The notes under the pieces: model-generated
What the model was told of the DNA's origin: nothing
What the model saw: the letters and a program-made list of their open reading frames with translations, nothing else
The model's database searches: none
Assembly: GCA_036417435.1 (NCBI GenBank)
Contig: CM070899.1
Coordinates: 144,846,237-144,910,236 of the forward strand
Length of the DNA stretch: 64,000 bases
Source: Inia geoffrensis
Lineage: Eukaryota; Chordata; Mammalia; Artiodactyla; Iniidae
Reading direction: 5' to 3'
Position numbers and translations under genes: made by a program
Shown here: in pieces, positions 11,247 to 22,854 of the stretch
How the letters are laid out: every line of letters starts with the position of its first letter
Numbering within the stretch: position 1 is the first letter of the stretch

Positions 11247-12164
11247 TGTGAATGTGGTTATGGTAAATGGCTTTGTGTGAAAGATTTACCCTCTCTGGAC
11301 CTCAGATTCTGGATTTCTTAGGAAGGGTGATTGTTACTGCTCTTACTTCCTGAGTCTCCAGGAGATGAAGGAGGGGACCTGTCCTATTCGATAGGCTGAG
11401 AGGGAAGCAGGTCCAACTTTACTTCTTCTGTCTCGCTGAGAACCTGGATGCAGGACTGTCTCCAACAGTGCTGGTGGTGGAAAGTCCTTTTTTCTCACCC
11501 AGCTCCAATCCTTGTATTAATACCTGAGCTATGCTTCATTACCAGCTTAGCAGCAGCTACCCACATGGCTCCATCCCCATTGCTAGGATGGCATAGCTCC
11601 CACCCCTCACCCTCCCAGTACCTGAGCAGTTGCAGGTTTTCGCCTCTAGCTCCATATTCTCCTTCTGATTTAGTGGCACCCTGGCTAACTAATGACCCCA
11701 GTCTCCCTTTCCCAGGCCTTGCCTTGTTCTCCCAAGACTAATAAGGGGCAGAGCTAATGTTTTTAGCCCAAGCCTCCACACCAACCCCAGATGAGGGGTA
11801 CATAACTGCACACTCAACAATTCCTCTTATCACATGTGCTATTAGATCTGAAACTCTCCAATAACTGTATTGTCAAAGCTGTACATGATGTATTCCTAAT
11901 TCCTAGAATGGAATTCACTGAAATTCTACTTTCAGAGCAGTACATTTGCATAGCCAGTGAACCAACCGTAGAAACATTCTGGCAGTGATTGTGCTCACAA
12001 GTGAGTACTAACAGATTCTTACAATGTATTTAATAAAAGCTAGTGGACTACATACTCACAGACAAGCTTTCAGGGTCATGAAAGCATGGGCTGAGAGGGA
12101 CCTTTAAAGGGAAAGAAGACTAGGTGTGTGATATAAAGAAAGAAAGTCAATCATGTGGGAAGAC
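11247..12164. other. Single-copy intergenic DNA
   Basis: The 97-codon frame at 11448-11741 is Pro/Ser-rich and has no recognised domain. I treat it as chance. No repeat is clearly recognised. Confidence 0.35.
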
Positions 12165-12533
12165 CAGTGTGAAGTTTAATTTCATGCGTCAATTTGCCCA
12201 GGTTATGGTACCCAGTTGTCTGGTCAAACACTCGTCTAGATGTCGCTGTGAAGATATTGTGTAGATGTGATTAACATTTATAATCAGTTGACTTTCGGTA
12301 AAGAAGGTTACCCTTGATAATGCTTCATCAGATCAGTTGAATCTCTGAAAAGCAAACTCTAAGTTTTCCTGGAAAAGAAGGAATTCTGCCTCAAGACGTG
12401 GAAATCCTGCCAGAGTTTCCAGCTTGCCCTTTGGACTTCAGACTTGCCAACACCCACAATCGTGTGAGCCAAATCCTTAAAATAAATCTCTCTCTCTGTG
12501 CTTCACTGCCAGTATTGCTTTAGTGTGAGAGAG

Positions 12534-12564
<31 letters not shown>

Positions 12565-12567
12565 GAT

Positions 12568-12606
<39 letters not shown>

Positions 12607-12645
12607 CCTGTTGGTTCTATTTCTCAAGAACCCTGACTGATATGA
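12165..12645 (+). repeat. Ancient LTR-like repeat, copy A
   Basis: Text such as 'gcgtcaatttgcccaggttatggtaccc', 'gattaacatttataatcagttgac', 'caatcgtgtgagccaaatcc', AATAAATCTC and 'ttggttctatttctcaagaaccctgac' aligns phrase by phrase with the copy at 25555-25998. I do not trust my memory for the family name. It has an AATAAA signal near its 3' part followed by simple repeats. No coding sequence. Confidence 0.65.
12526..12604. repeat. (GA)n then (GT)n microsatellite
   Basis: A compound dinucleotide run inside the 3' part of the LTR-like repeat. An apparent 71-codon frame through it (Arg/Glu then Val/Cys runs) is simple-repeat translation. Confidence 0.95.
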
Positions 12646-13089
12646 TCAGATTCACTTTTAGTTGTAGCCAAGAGAACAGGATAAGTTTGAAAGAAGTATT
12701 TGAGATGAACTAATTGAGAGGTTAGAAACCAAATCTTTAGTAATTTTCCACTCTGCGTAGTAGAGAAAGAGAGGAGAAAGATAATGGCATTTGACAACCC
12801 CAAATGATCTGCTTCCCACTTGGAATTTGCACCAATAAGGCAAAGTCCTTAACAGAAGGATGTCTAAGATGTTTTCTTAAGTCCACATACCTGAGATGCA
12901 AAGATGGTATGAATTCTAAACTTACCTCTACAAATAAATGCTTAGAAAATTCCCCTGTTGACAGGCTATTAAGCATAAGATGGACTTTCCTTCCACCTCT
13001 ACGCAGTTCTTGAAAAGATGCAATAAGTAGGTTATTCTAGTCTCAAAGGCAATGAAATGGATTATGGATGGCTCGGTGGAGAGAACTGA

Positions 13090-14290
13090 ACAAACAAAAC
13101 TTTACATCTTCTATCCAAAAATAAGTTAATTAAATCAACACTGAAAAGGTAAACACTAGATGAGGGGACCTATTTATTAATGACATGGAACAGGATTAAT
13201 AGTCTTAGTATTTATGGTTAATTTTTTTTTAATTAATTTATTTTTGGCTGCTTTGGGTCTTGGTTGCTGCGCACGGGCTTTCTCTAATTGCGGCAAGCAG
13301 GGGCTCCTCTTCGTCGCGGTGCACGGGCTTCTCATTGTGGTGGCTTCTCTTATTGCGGAGCATGGGCTCTAGGCACACGGGCTTCAGTAGTCGTGGCACG
13401 TGGGCTCAGTAGTTGTGGCTCACGGGCTCTAGAGCACAGGCTCAGTAGTTGCGGCACACGGGCTTAGTTGCTCCACGGCATGTGGGATCTTCCCAGACCA
13501 GGGCTTTAACCCGTGTGCCCTGCATTGGCAGGCAGATTCTTAACCACTGCCCTACCAGGGAAGCCCAGTCTTAGTATTTAAAGAGGTCTTAACATTCAGT
13601 AAGAAAAACCCCAATAGATGTACGTGCAAAGGAGTCTTCTGCCAGATAACTCTCAAAAACAGGTTATATAAATGGTTGGCAAACATTTGCAAAAAAATGC
13701 CCAACCCCACTAATTCAAAGAAATGCAAACAGAAGCAACAATGAGATCACATTGACATCAATCAAATTAGCAAATATAGGAAAAATGAAACTACCCATGA
13801 TGGTGCTGATGGGAGTAAATAGCCTATTGGCAAGCAATCTGGCAATACCTAAAAGCTTTAACCTAGAAATTCCTCTCGTGAGAATATCTACCTACAGAAG
13901 GGTTGAATCACAAAAATGTTTCACACAGATTAATTTAAAATAGCAAGAAATCAAAACGTCCTAACAAAGAGGAATGGTTCATTCACTGAGTCATTGAAAT
14001 ATTTGGGTGCCCACTATGTGATCATTTCCTGAGATTGCTACACAATGGCTAGGTGTTCTAGATTAGCCTACTTTTAAAAAGTGCGTAGAATTTGTGTGAA
14101 TAAATAGATGTATATGATTATACATAAACTTATGCATGCTTGAACATGTTTATACTGTCACTGGAAGGCTGTACAAGGAACTCAAAACAGAGGTTGCCTT
14201 TGGAAAATCAGTTGGGTAAGGTGTAGGAGAGAGAATTACTTTTCACTGTACTCTTTTGTACCATCTTGAATTTTTTCAACATGTCCAAGG
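13090..14290 (+). mobile_element. L1M 3' remnant split by a SINE
   Basis: Outside the SINE at 13215-13566 the text follows an old L1 3' end: 'gcccaaccccactaattcaaagaaatgcaaac', 'caatgagatcacattgacatc', 'tgtactcttttgtaccatcttgaattttttcaac'. It is fully decayed. Confidence 0.65.
13215..13566 (-). mobile_element. Long-form CHR SINE, antisense
   Basis: Starts with a T-rich tail, then 'ggctgctttgggtcttggttgctgcg', and ends with the reversed head CCTACCAGGGAAGCCC. A perfect 14-bp duplication, AGTCTTAGTATTTA, lies at 13201-13214 and 13567-13580. Confidence 0.92.
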
Positions 14291-14368
14291 ATTTTTGCCA
14301 ACGTTTTAAAAGTGCATGGTGTGAATTTAATCTTATTTTTCATAGAGATGTCTTGAGTTGTTTTCAAG

Positions 14369-14472
14369 GGATTTCACGGGTGTCTCGTCTTCCTGAATGT
14401 GGAAAGCTCTTCAAGGGAAGGGATTTCACGGGTGTCTCGTCTTCCTGAATGCGGAAAGCTCTTCAAGGGAAG
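14369..14472. repeat. 52-bp tandem duplication
   Basis: The unit beginning GGATTTCACGGGTGTCTCGT occurs at 14369-14420 and again at 14421-14472. The two copies differ at one position (GAATGTGG versus GAATGCGG). It is unrelated to the SINE that starts at 14571. Confidence 0.93.
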
Positions 14473-14570
14473 GGATTGTTTTCTATTTCTTTGCATTCTT
14501 CTACAGTGTGTAGCACAATCGGGGCACAATGGGGGCTCAAAAACACCTGTTGAACAGAAAATAATGTAAT

Positions 14571-14918
14571 TTGGACTTCCCCGGTGGCACAGTGGTTAAG
14601 AATCTGCCTGCCAGTGCAGGGGACATGAGCTTGAGCCCTAGTCCAGGAAGATCCCACATGCCGCAGAAAAACTAAGCCTGTGCACCACAGCTACTGAGAC
14701 TGAGCTCTAGAGCCAGTGAGCCACAACTACTGACCCCACGTGCCACAAGCACTGAAGCCCGCGCACCGCAACAAGACAAGCCACCGCAGTGAGAAGCCCG
14801 CACACTGCAACGAAGAGTAGCGCCCTCTCACCACAACTAGAGAAAGCCCGTGCACAGCAATGAAGACCCAACGCAGCCAAAAATTAATTAATTAATTGAT
14901 TAATTTTAAAAAAAGAAA
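14571..14918 (+). mobile_element. Long-form CHR SINE
   Basis: Head TTGGACTTCCCCGGTGGCAC, long-form body and an (ATTA)n-like tail. A perfect 14-bp duplication, GAAAATAATGTAAT, lies at 14557-14570 and 14919-14932. Confidence 0.92.
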
Positions 14919-14932
14919 GAAAATAATGTAAT

Positions 14933-15971
14933 GTGGTGCTCAAAGACCCTGGGAGTAGAAGTTAAAATCAGTCACTCTGGGTATTACTTTAACACTGACT
15001 TGTATGTTTTAAGATGTATCACATATCTTTTATACCATAGTTTGCTAATCTGCCAATGAGAAAAACAAGATAATTGATGAAATTCTTTGATGAAACTCTG
15101 TATGGAGAAATGCAAAATACCTTTTTAATGCCTACATATCCTGTAATCTTAATAGCTGAATTAATTTAAAGACCCCTCAACAACAAGCAGGGAAACATAT
15201 AATCTCAAAGTTTTAATTATTACAAAAAAAAAAACCCTTGTAATATAGGGTCCATTTTGAGCATTTCTAAGAGATTCGGTTTGTTTTAATATAGTTTGTG
15301 AGGTGTCTGTAATCTACAGCAATCCCTTTATCATCAGTTTTTTGTTTTTTGTTTTCTTTATTCTCCTCTATATGAGAGACAGGCAACAGAGTAGTTAGGG
15401 TAATAAGTTGCATCCACTAGTGAATTTATCTCTTTTTTACAGTTTCATGAATGAATGATAACATCATTTGAAACTGGCACTTGATTTACTATATTGATTC
15501 CTTTCACTGACTAACAGACCCCCCACTTCCCATAGCAATTTACTTTCAAAATATCATCGGAGGCTGAGGAAATTCACCGGCAAACTACAAAAAGGAAGTG
15601 TATTTCACTAAATAAAGTTCCTGAAATGCAGCTTTTGTTTGTTTCTTTTTGCTCTTCCAGCAACTCCAGATTATGAGAAAATGCATTCTCCGCATTGTAT
15701 AGCATAAAACAGCCCAGGACTGTTCCGGAAGGTACAGCCACTATTCGATACAAAGTACAAACAAAGCCGGGAGGGGGGTGGGGGATGGAACCTGAGGAAG
15801 AGAATGAGGGAAATTTTGAACAAAGGATCTGTTTTTGTTTCTGAAATTCACAGAAGAAATTACTTTGATGCTGAGTGAAGTACAAAACACGGAACTGGAG
15901 GCAGAGGTGCAAATAAGATCTGTTAACAAGAGAGTGAGGAGGACCAAATTCATTGAAAAGTAATGAGCAAA
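14933..15971. other. Intergenic DNA, nothing recognised
   Basis: AT-rich single-copy sequence. The minus-strand frames at 15574-16115 overlap an L1 tail and have no recognised domain. Confidence 0.35.
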
Positions 15972-16150
15972 TGATGCTTTGTGATGACTTAGATGCTTTG
16001 TGGGATAGGGAGGGTGGGAGGGAAGCTCAAGAGTGAGGGCATATGGGGATATACGTACACAAAGAGCTGATTCACTTAGTTGTACAGCAGAAACTAACAC
16101 AGCATTGTAAAGCAATTATACTCCAATAAAGATATTAACAAAAAAAAAAA
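15972..16150 (+). mobile_element. 5'-truncated L1 3' end
   Basis: 'atgctttgtgatgacttag', GGGATAGGGAGGGTGGGAGG, 'gtacagcagaaactaacacagcattgtaa' and 'actccaataaagatatt' plus an A-tail identify the same young L1 tail as at 612 and 4351. The flanking duplication is not clean. Confidence 0.8.
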
Positions 16151-16654
16151 AAGAAAAAGAAAAAAGAAGTGAGCCAAGTTCTCCCAGCTAGTGGAAGGGG
16201 ACTTTTCTGCACAATTCCTCAATGAAAGGAAACCCTCAGATGCACTGGAACGCAGTTAAGCTAGATGGTGGGAAATCGGAAAATTTTATTAAACTAGAGA
16301 ATAAAGATCGAGACGCTGGTAACAGTGGCCTGTACCTAGATCGCAGGGCACCAACTGACAGATCACCGGTTGCTAATCGCTAGCTTGAGGCCAGAAATCT
16401 GGGAAGGCAGCCCAGTAAAATCTGAAGGGCGTGCCTTTTCATCAGGGGAGAGGGAACAGTGTGCTGTATTTCTTGTGGCTTCCGTAATGTTTCCCTTGAT
16501 AAGAGGAGGGAGAAAGAGAAAGAAGGAGGAGCAAAGGAGGAAAAGAAAAGAAAAAAGGAAAAAAACAAAAGGTGAAGAAATTCTCATTTCACAGAGAATA
16601 AGCAAGAATGAAAGGACTAAGAGGAAGAGGCAGGCGCTAACATTTAGAGCTGTC
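16151..16654. other. Purine-rich intergenic DNA
   Basis: The 103-codon frame at 16370-16681 is dominated by Arg/Lys/Glu from a GA-rich stretch (about 16500-16630) and runs into an L1 G-tract. I reject it as a gene. Confidence 0.4.
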
Positions 16655-16708
16655 ATCCGGGGGGGGGGGGGGGAGGGATAAATTAGGAGTTTGGGATTAA
16701 CACATATG

Positions 16709-17151
16709 TGTTACGGAGTCTAAGCTTGTACTGCTCTCCGCAGGACAGGCCAATAATCGAGAGATGAGTTGTTGAGGCAAGGAACAGTGACTTTATTCGG
16801 AAAGCCAGCAAACTGAGAAGATGGTGGGCTCGTGCACCCAAAGAACCACCTTGCCTGAGTTAGAGTTCAGGCTTCTTTTATACTAAAAGGGGAGGGAGGA
16901 AAGTCAAACACTTCCTGGTTCCCATCTTCCTCCAGAGGGGATGTGTTAATTTCTTCTTCCCTGCAGCCCTTCACAGGTGGGCCTGGTCAGGATGTTTCCT
17001 GTGAGCTAAACAAAGGTATTTTAGCTTAATGTTCATTACCTGGGAGGCAGGGTTCCCAGAAATGGACCATTATGTACAAATTAAGCTTATAGGCAACATA
17101 CCTTTGGCAATTAACTTGTAATAGAGTACCAAAGATTCTTCCCTGTTAACA
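16709..17151 (-). mobile_element. Solo-LTR-like element (endogenous retrovirus), antisense
   Basis: About 443 bp with short inverted ends, TGTTA at the left and TAACA at the right. Read on the minus strand it has a TATAAAA box near 16875-16883 and an AATAAA signal near 16792-16797 in the order expected of an LTR. No gag, pol or env sequence is present, so this is a solo LTR. The target duplication is unclear: alternative edges give ACATA on both sides but lose the TG...CA ends. I could not name the family. Confidence 0.75.
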
Positions 17152-17259
17152 TACACACTACTATATACAAAATAGATAAACAGCAAGGACCTACTGTGTA
17201 GCACAGGGAACTATACTCAATATTTTGTAATAACCTATAAGGGAAAAGAATCTAAAAAA

Positions 17260-17261
<2 letters not shown>

Positions 17262-17320
<59 letters not shown>
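17262..17320. repeat. (TA)n microsatellite
   Basis: About 30 uninterrupted TA units, expanded from the 'gaatatatatat' part of the host L1 3' UTR. Probably length-variable. Confidence 0.97.
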
Positions 17321-17323
<3 letters not shown>

Positions 17324-17400
17324 TTGAATCGCTTTGCCGTACACTTGAAACTAAGATGACATTGTAAATCTACTGTACTTCAATTAAATATATATGTAAA

Positions 17401-18514
17401 TATCATCTCATTTTTTTCCTCTCTACAATTCCAAAAGCAGTATTAATTTATCCCCATTTTGTAATGATGGAGGCACGAGGCCATGCAGCTATGAAGGGGT
17501 AGAGCTGGACTAGAACCTGACTACAATAATCCCCCTCTTTCCTGCTGCATATGGAAACGTTCAACAGTCAGCAAAGAGGACATCTGTTAGCTTCGGTTTG
17601 GTCAATCAGTGTCAATGTGTAAAGGGAAATCAGCATGTGGGACATAACTTGCAGAAATGTTGCTGTAACGTTAGTTAAATTTCACCTTTGAAAAAGAAGT
17701 AATGAAGGGCATGGAAAAGATTTTACTCCTTTATATAAATCCTGAACACATAGAAATGGAAATTACAACCAGTTACAATGATACACTAAAAGACTCGGCC
17801 TTAAAAAAAAATAAGTATTAGTTTGTCCTGGAAATTAAAAGCTGGAAAGAGATGTAGTGTTCCATGGTACAAAAATTAGACTGTAGAGACTAGCTGATAT
17901 TTTAAGTCATCACCCCCCTCCCCCCGAAAAGGAGGAATGGTAACACACTGTGTATACAACTACAGAGGTGAATTGAAAACACTTAACTTGGAACTTTCTG
18001 CTCTGACTCTCTCCAAACATCACATATCCCTTAACATTGATGAACTGGCTTACTGTGGTCTTGTCTAAAAGCAGAGGTCTATGAGTTGAGTTCTTTCTTT
18101 GTTGGTGCCGATGCTACATGGGAGCTAGAAGGAGCCAAGACAGGTGAAAGGCCCCTCTTTTTGTAGAGGACAGTGCTATGGTCCCAAACCCTCCCAGGAA
18201 CCTCCTGTCATTCCAAATCTCTTCTCTCCTAACACTCCTCAATTAGGCATCATTCACTCAGTCCTGAAAACTACCGGGTCCCCACTCCAGGGAAGGACAG
18301 TCAGGGAAGCAGTTGCAGTCACCTATGGACCACAGCTGCGTCTAAGAGCCCTAACTTCCGGGTTTAAGTCCTGTACCTCGTCCTTGTCTCGGCCTCTTTC
18401 CTCGCTCCTGTCCCTGTATCTTACTAAAAGTGAAAAATAGAATGTCCTCTTAATTGGCTAAGGTAGAAATGAGACAAAACCACCACCATAACGCAAATGA
18501 ACTGATTATTATTT
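17401..18514. other. Intergenic DNA, no gene seen
   Basis: The 98-codon frame at 18144-18440 has no recognised domain or splice context. No repeat is clearly recognised in this block. Confidence 0.35.
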
Positions 18515-18935
18515 ATTATTTTTAATTGTGGTAAAGTACACATAACATAAAATTTACCATCTTAACCATCTTAAAATGTACGGTTCAGTGCAACCATCAT
18601 CACCATCCATCTCCAGAACTTTTTCATCATCCTAAAATGAAACTCTATACCTATTAAACAATAACTCCCCTTTCCCTCCAGCCCCTGGCAACCACCATCT
18701 TACTTTCTGACTTTATGAATTTGACTACTCTACATGCCTCATATAAGTGGGATTATACAGAATTTGTCCTTTTGTGACTGTTTCACTTAACGTAAGGTCC
18801 TCAAGGTCCACCTATGTTGTAGCATGTGTCAAACTATCCTTCCTTTTTAAGGTTGAATAATATTTCATTGTATGTATAGACTACATTATCCATTCAGCCA
18901 CTGATAGGTGAGTGGGATGCTTCCATTTTTTGGCT
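18515..18935 (-). mobile_element. L1M 3' UTR fragment, antisense
   Basis: Same segment as 5835-6120, reading further: 'cataacataaaatttaccatcttaacc', 'ctccagaactttttcatcatcc', 'cctcatataagtgggattatacag', 'ccattcagccactgatagg'. Confidence 0.8.
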
Positions 18936-19689
18936 GTTGAACTGATTTTTTAAGTCCTGCATTTGAATGAAAATTGTAAAGAAACTTTCAAAGTACTTTT
19001 CCATAGATGATCTTGCTTTATCTTTATTACAGTTAGGGATAAATGCATAGGGTTATTATTTTACGAGTTTTGAAAGGGAAGTCAATCACAAAAAGTGGAA
19101 AAACAACTACGCAAAGCATCCCACTGCAACCAGTCCATGGAGGGGCCTTACCAAAGTCACACAGGGTGAAGAGGCTCCCGGCTCTGCTCTCTGGGGCTGT
19201 CCTGGGTTTTGGGTTGCCCTTGGCATACTAGAGAAGTCCAATGCCAGGTTGCAGGAGGCAGGAGAAGGAAGGGCTTGCCCTAGACCTTGGCATTTGTAAT
19301 CTGCTGCCCTATCGTTTGATCACAGGCAAAAAATTTAATAGGTTTGATGTTGCTGTTATATCAATGAGGTCAGAACACAAAGAAGATCAACTCCCTTGTA
19401 ATTTGTTTGTTAAAACTGACATTTGTATAGTGCGGGATTAGGGAGATTTTTCGTCATGGTTATCCCCATCACGGGGAAGCGTCCATAGAGTTAATGATTG
19501 GAGAAAGCCCCTGAAGAATATGACAAGTATTTGATGAGCTCACCAACATTCATTCAGTCATTCAACAAACATTTTAAAGGATGTGGTAGCTTTTGCACTT
19601 TCACATGGGTTGTCTCACTTTGACTTTGCAAGAACCCTCTGTGGCAGGCCTGTTTAGTCACATGTTATAAGGTCTGTACCAGGCATGGT
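18936..19689. other. Intergenic DNA, nothing recognised
   Basis: Short open frames (62-66 codons at 19043-19441) without recognised content. Confidence 0.35.
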
Positions 19690-19945
19690 GCTGAGGGCAG
19701 CACAGCATGGGGGCTCTGCAGGCAGGGGGGCCTGGACTGGCTCCACCATTACCAGCTGGGCCACCTGAAGAAGTGACTTCACCAATCTGAGTTTCAGTTT
19801 CCACATTTCTAAAATGAGGCCAATAATAAAGTCCACCTCCTAGGGCTCATATAAGGATCGGATGAGATGAAGTGTGTAAGCCACTTCTCCCAATGCCTGG
19901 CAGACATCTGGCATGCAACACATTAACCATTATTACATATATGCA
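19690..19945 (+). repeat. MIR
   Basis: MIR core: 'gggcctggactggctccaccattaccagctg', 'gagtttcagtttccacatttctaaaatgagg', 'gctcatataaggatcggatgag', 'ctggcagacatctggcatg'. Confidence 0.75.
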
Positions 19946-19970
19946 TTCATCTGTTTACCTACCCAACATA

Positions 19971-20002
19971 TACACACACACACACACGCACACACACACA
20001 CA
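19971..20002. repeat. (CA)n microsatellite
   Basis: Sixteen dinucleotide units with one CG interruption. Confidence 0.95.
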
Positions 20003-20029
20003 TATACCCCATGAGGTATATATTCATTT

Positions 20030-20386
20030 TTTTCCCCTTCTTATTTATTTATTTATTTATTTTTGGCTGCATAGGGTCTTCGTTGCTGCACGTGGGCTTC
20101 CTCTAGTTGTGGCGAGTGGTGGCTACTCTTTGTTGTGGTACGCGGGCTTCTCATTGCGGTGGCTTCTCTTATTGCGGAGCATGGGCTCTAGGAACGTGGG
20201 CTTCAGTAGTTGTGGCACGTGGGGTCAGTAGTTGTGGCTCGTGGGCTCTAGGCGTGCAGGCTCAGTAGTTGTGGCGCACAGGCTTAGTTGTTCCATGGCA
20301 TGTGGGATCTTCCTGGACCAGGGCTTGAACCCGTGTCCCCTGCATTGGCAGGCAGATTCTTAACCACTGTGCCACCAGGGAAGCCC
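20030..20386 (-). mobile_element. Long-form CHR SINE, antisense
   Basis: (TTTA)n tail, 'ggctgcatagggtcttcgttgctgc' and reversed head CACCAGGGAAGCCC. Matching GTATATATTC on both sides (20017 and 20388 onward) is the likely target duplication. Confidence 0.9.
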
Positions 20387-20520
20387 TGTATATATTCTTA
20401 ATATGCCCATTTTATGGATTAGAATATAGCCGCTCAGAGAGGTTAAGTAACTGTACAAGGTCTTGTGTGTCAGGAGTAAATAACACGGGTGGGGTTCAAA
20501 TCCCAGATCTCTTCCATTTC
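20387..20520 (-). repeat. MIR fragment, antisense
   Basis: 'gcccattttatggattagaatatag', 'gctcagagaggttaagtaactg' and 'gtggggttcaaatcccagatc' are antisense MIR. The SINE at 20030-20386 inserted at its edge. Confidence 0.65.
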
Positions 20521-21944
20521 ACCGCTGTCTGTAGAGCTGAGCTCCATGGCCAGGACTCCATACGGAGTGCTGGGGCAGCTGCCTGTGGCTGTCCTGGCTA
20601 TGGCAGGGGGAGGTCAAAAGGTATGCTCAGCGTTGGGAGCTGCTCTGGGCCTCAGCATTATCCTCACCGCGTAGCAGCTGCTGCCTGGGTATAAAACCTC
20701 TACACCCGAGCTCTTGACCTGATCCACACTCATTTGCAAACCCCAAGACACTTACTCTGCGTCTTCACACCCTCCCTTTGCGGCCCCTTCTCATCTCTCA
20801 CCCTCTCTTTGCCTTCCCTGGCCACATTCTCCCTCTCCATTCTCCTCTAACCTTCTTTCACTCTTTCCTCCCTACTAGCCTAATTTGGAATGGAACTAAA
20901 TTATTCTGTGTTCACTAAACAAGGCGTTACGTTTCCAGTTCTGAAGTTTTAAAAGCAAATGAGTTGAATATTTAAGCCAGGTTTTTAAAAAGGTTCAGAC
21001 ATCAGTGGCTTGGAGAGATTGAAGGATGTATCATAAGGAAAGAAAATCCAGCAAAATGTTCATTGCAGAATCTAAGCGGTAGCTAGATGGGTGTTCACTG
21101 CATAATTCTTTCAATGCCTCTTTTTGTTTGGAATAAACACGATGAAATGTTGGTGGGGGAAATCAATGGCTTTATGTTTGTCACTTTTAACTAATTTTTG
21201 TTGTTAACAGTGGACACCATATTAAGAAGGTTTCTCCTCTGTCCTGGCTGAATGTATTTTGGGGTTGCAGTGGGGGTGTGGTTTCTCAGTGTTGGTGTCT
21301 CCCTTTGGGAGGAAAATCATGGAGGGGCGCACCCAGGGCTGGCAGTCAGTCGAGTGAGGCATCTTCAGACAAAGCTGGGCAGAAGCAGACATTCAGCTAT
21401 CAGCTTTTCTAGGAGGAACCACTAGCCTTACCAAAAGCTCTGATTTCAGCAAAGAGAAGAGGGGAACTGAGTTGAATCAGGATGCCCAGGTCTTTTCACA
21501 GGAGAAACTGCCGCGGGTAGTTAACCTTCCAAGAACCCCATCCTATTCGTTCCCTATCTCTTGGTCCCTGGATTATAAGCAGTGCCTCCAGCTGCACAAG
21601 TCACAGAATCAGCCCAGTCCCTGGGACTGAAGGTCCTGCTGGAAAAGATGGCAGTGGCATGCTTGCCAGACATATTTGGGAAAAGTTGTGGTGTGTTTTC
21701 ATTACCGCTGCTGCTGTTGCTGCCAGATTTCAGTGATCAGTTGAGCTGCCATCTGGATGCTTTTTCTGAGGTGTACCCCGCTGTAGCCGTATGAATTCTC
21801 TTCTGACTACAGCCCCAAGGAGGAAACTCCAGCAGGAGTGTATGCCTTGCTGGCTGGGAGAGGGCTTGCCATCAACTCCCCTCCCGCCCTCCCTCCCCCT
21901 ACAGGTGACATTAAAGATCTCAGAAGGGCCTACCTGGCATTGCA
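20521..21944. other. Intergenic DNA, moderately GC-rich, no gene seen
   Basis: A pyrimidine-rich stretch (20760-20880), a likely L1 tail remnant near 21080-21180 and several 60-75-codon frames (20467-20694, 21582-21794). None carries a recognised domain or convincing splice sites. Confidence 0.4.
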
Positions 21945-22370
21945 ACAAAAAGACAAGCAGATTCATGGTGCTGGCTTGTCGGAGCTTCCGATTAGAAGCA
22001 ACCTAAACGCTCTCACAGGGGACTGGTTAGATAAATTATGACTCAGCCCTACGATAGGAATCTACGCAGCTCCTTTAAAAAAGCAAGAGAGTGCTTTAGG
22101 TATTGACAAGGAATAATTTCCAAGCTATACTGAGCATTAGAAATGAAAATAAAAAGGAAGACACAGAATAGTGTATGGTATGTGCGGTTAAAAATATATA
22201 CCTCTATGGTTATATATGCCAGAATATCTTTGGCTGGAAGGACAAGAAAGGTTGGCTTAAGGTTTGGGAATAGGGGCAGGGTTAAAATGAAGAATCATAT
22301 TCACTAGATATAATATGTTTTTTGTGTTGAGTTTTTACATGTGTATATTTGCTATTAAAAAAAAAAATTA
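21945..22370 (+). mobile_element. L1M 3' UTR remnant
   Basis: 'agcaacctaaacgctctcacaggggactggttagataaattatgac', 'ctacgcagctcctttaaaaaag', 'gacacagaatagtgtatgg' follow an old L1MC/L1ME 3' end, finishing in an A-run. Confidence 0.65.
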
Positions 22371-22854
22371 CTTACCTAGAAAAAGTAGAAACAAAGCCAG
22401 AATTTCAAGGCAGCAGAACTATAGTATTCAGGCTGCTTAAGCTCCCTTTTCTCCTGTGAGTCCCAGGAAATGAGTTCAACATTGGGTCTGGAGGGTGGGA
22501 GACCAGGTCACATCACAGTGAGGACCTGCTGGGAAGACCCCAAGAGCCTGCAGAAGTGTTTGTTCTGGGAGGCCCCCCGCCCCACCCGTGCCCCAGGGCA
22601 GGTTCCCTTGGGCATTTGCAGCTCTAATTTCTAATTTCCAGGCAACTGTTTTGGCAAGAGGGGAGGAAGAGAAAGAAGGGCAAACCAGCCAGGATGGAGT
22701 TTGGATTGGAAGGTGTGGCCATGTCAGGTCACTGTAGATGTTTCCACGTGGGCCTTTGGCAAGATTCCCAGCGGTGAGCAGAGCTGTGGTCTCTCGCACT
22801 CTCTAGCGCTCTGACTCCTGGGGACACTTCACCCCAGACTTTGATGACAAGCTT
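22371..22854. other. Intergenic DNA, nothing recognised
   Basis: GC-richer single-copy sequence. The 107-codon minus frame at 22476-22799 has no recognised content. Confidence 0.35.

Larger units (their letters stand above)
16655..17400 (+). mobile_element. L1 3' end interrupted by an LTR
   Basis: The 5' part is the L1 G-tract and 'gagggataaattaggagtttgggattaac'. The 3' part resumes at 'tacacactactatatacaaaatagataaac', 'ctactgtgtagcacagggaactatac' and 'cattgtaaatctactgtacttcaatt'. The reading is continuous if 16709-17151 is removed. Confidence 0.85.

Noticed and set aside
16370..16681. A 103-codon Lys/Arg/Glu-rich frame resembling a basic nuclear protein
   Set aside because: It is the translation of a GA-rich tract running into an L1 G-tract.
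16709..17151. A full endogenous retrovirus
   Set aside because: Only one LTR-like unit is present and there is no internal coding sequence.
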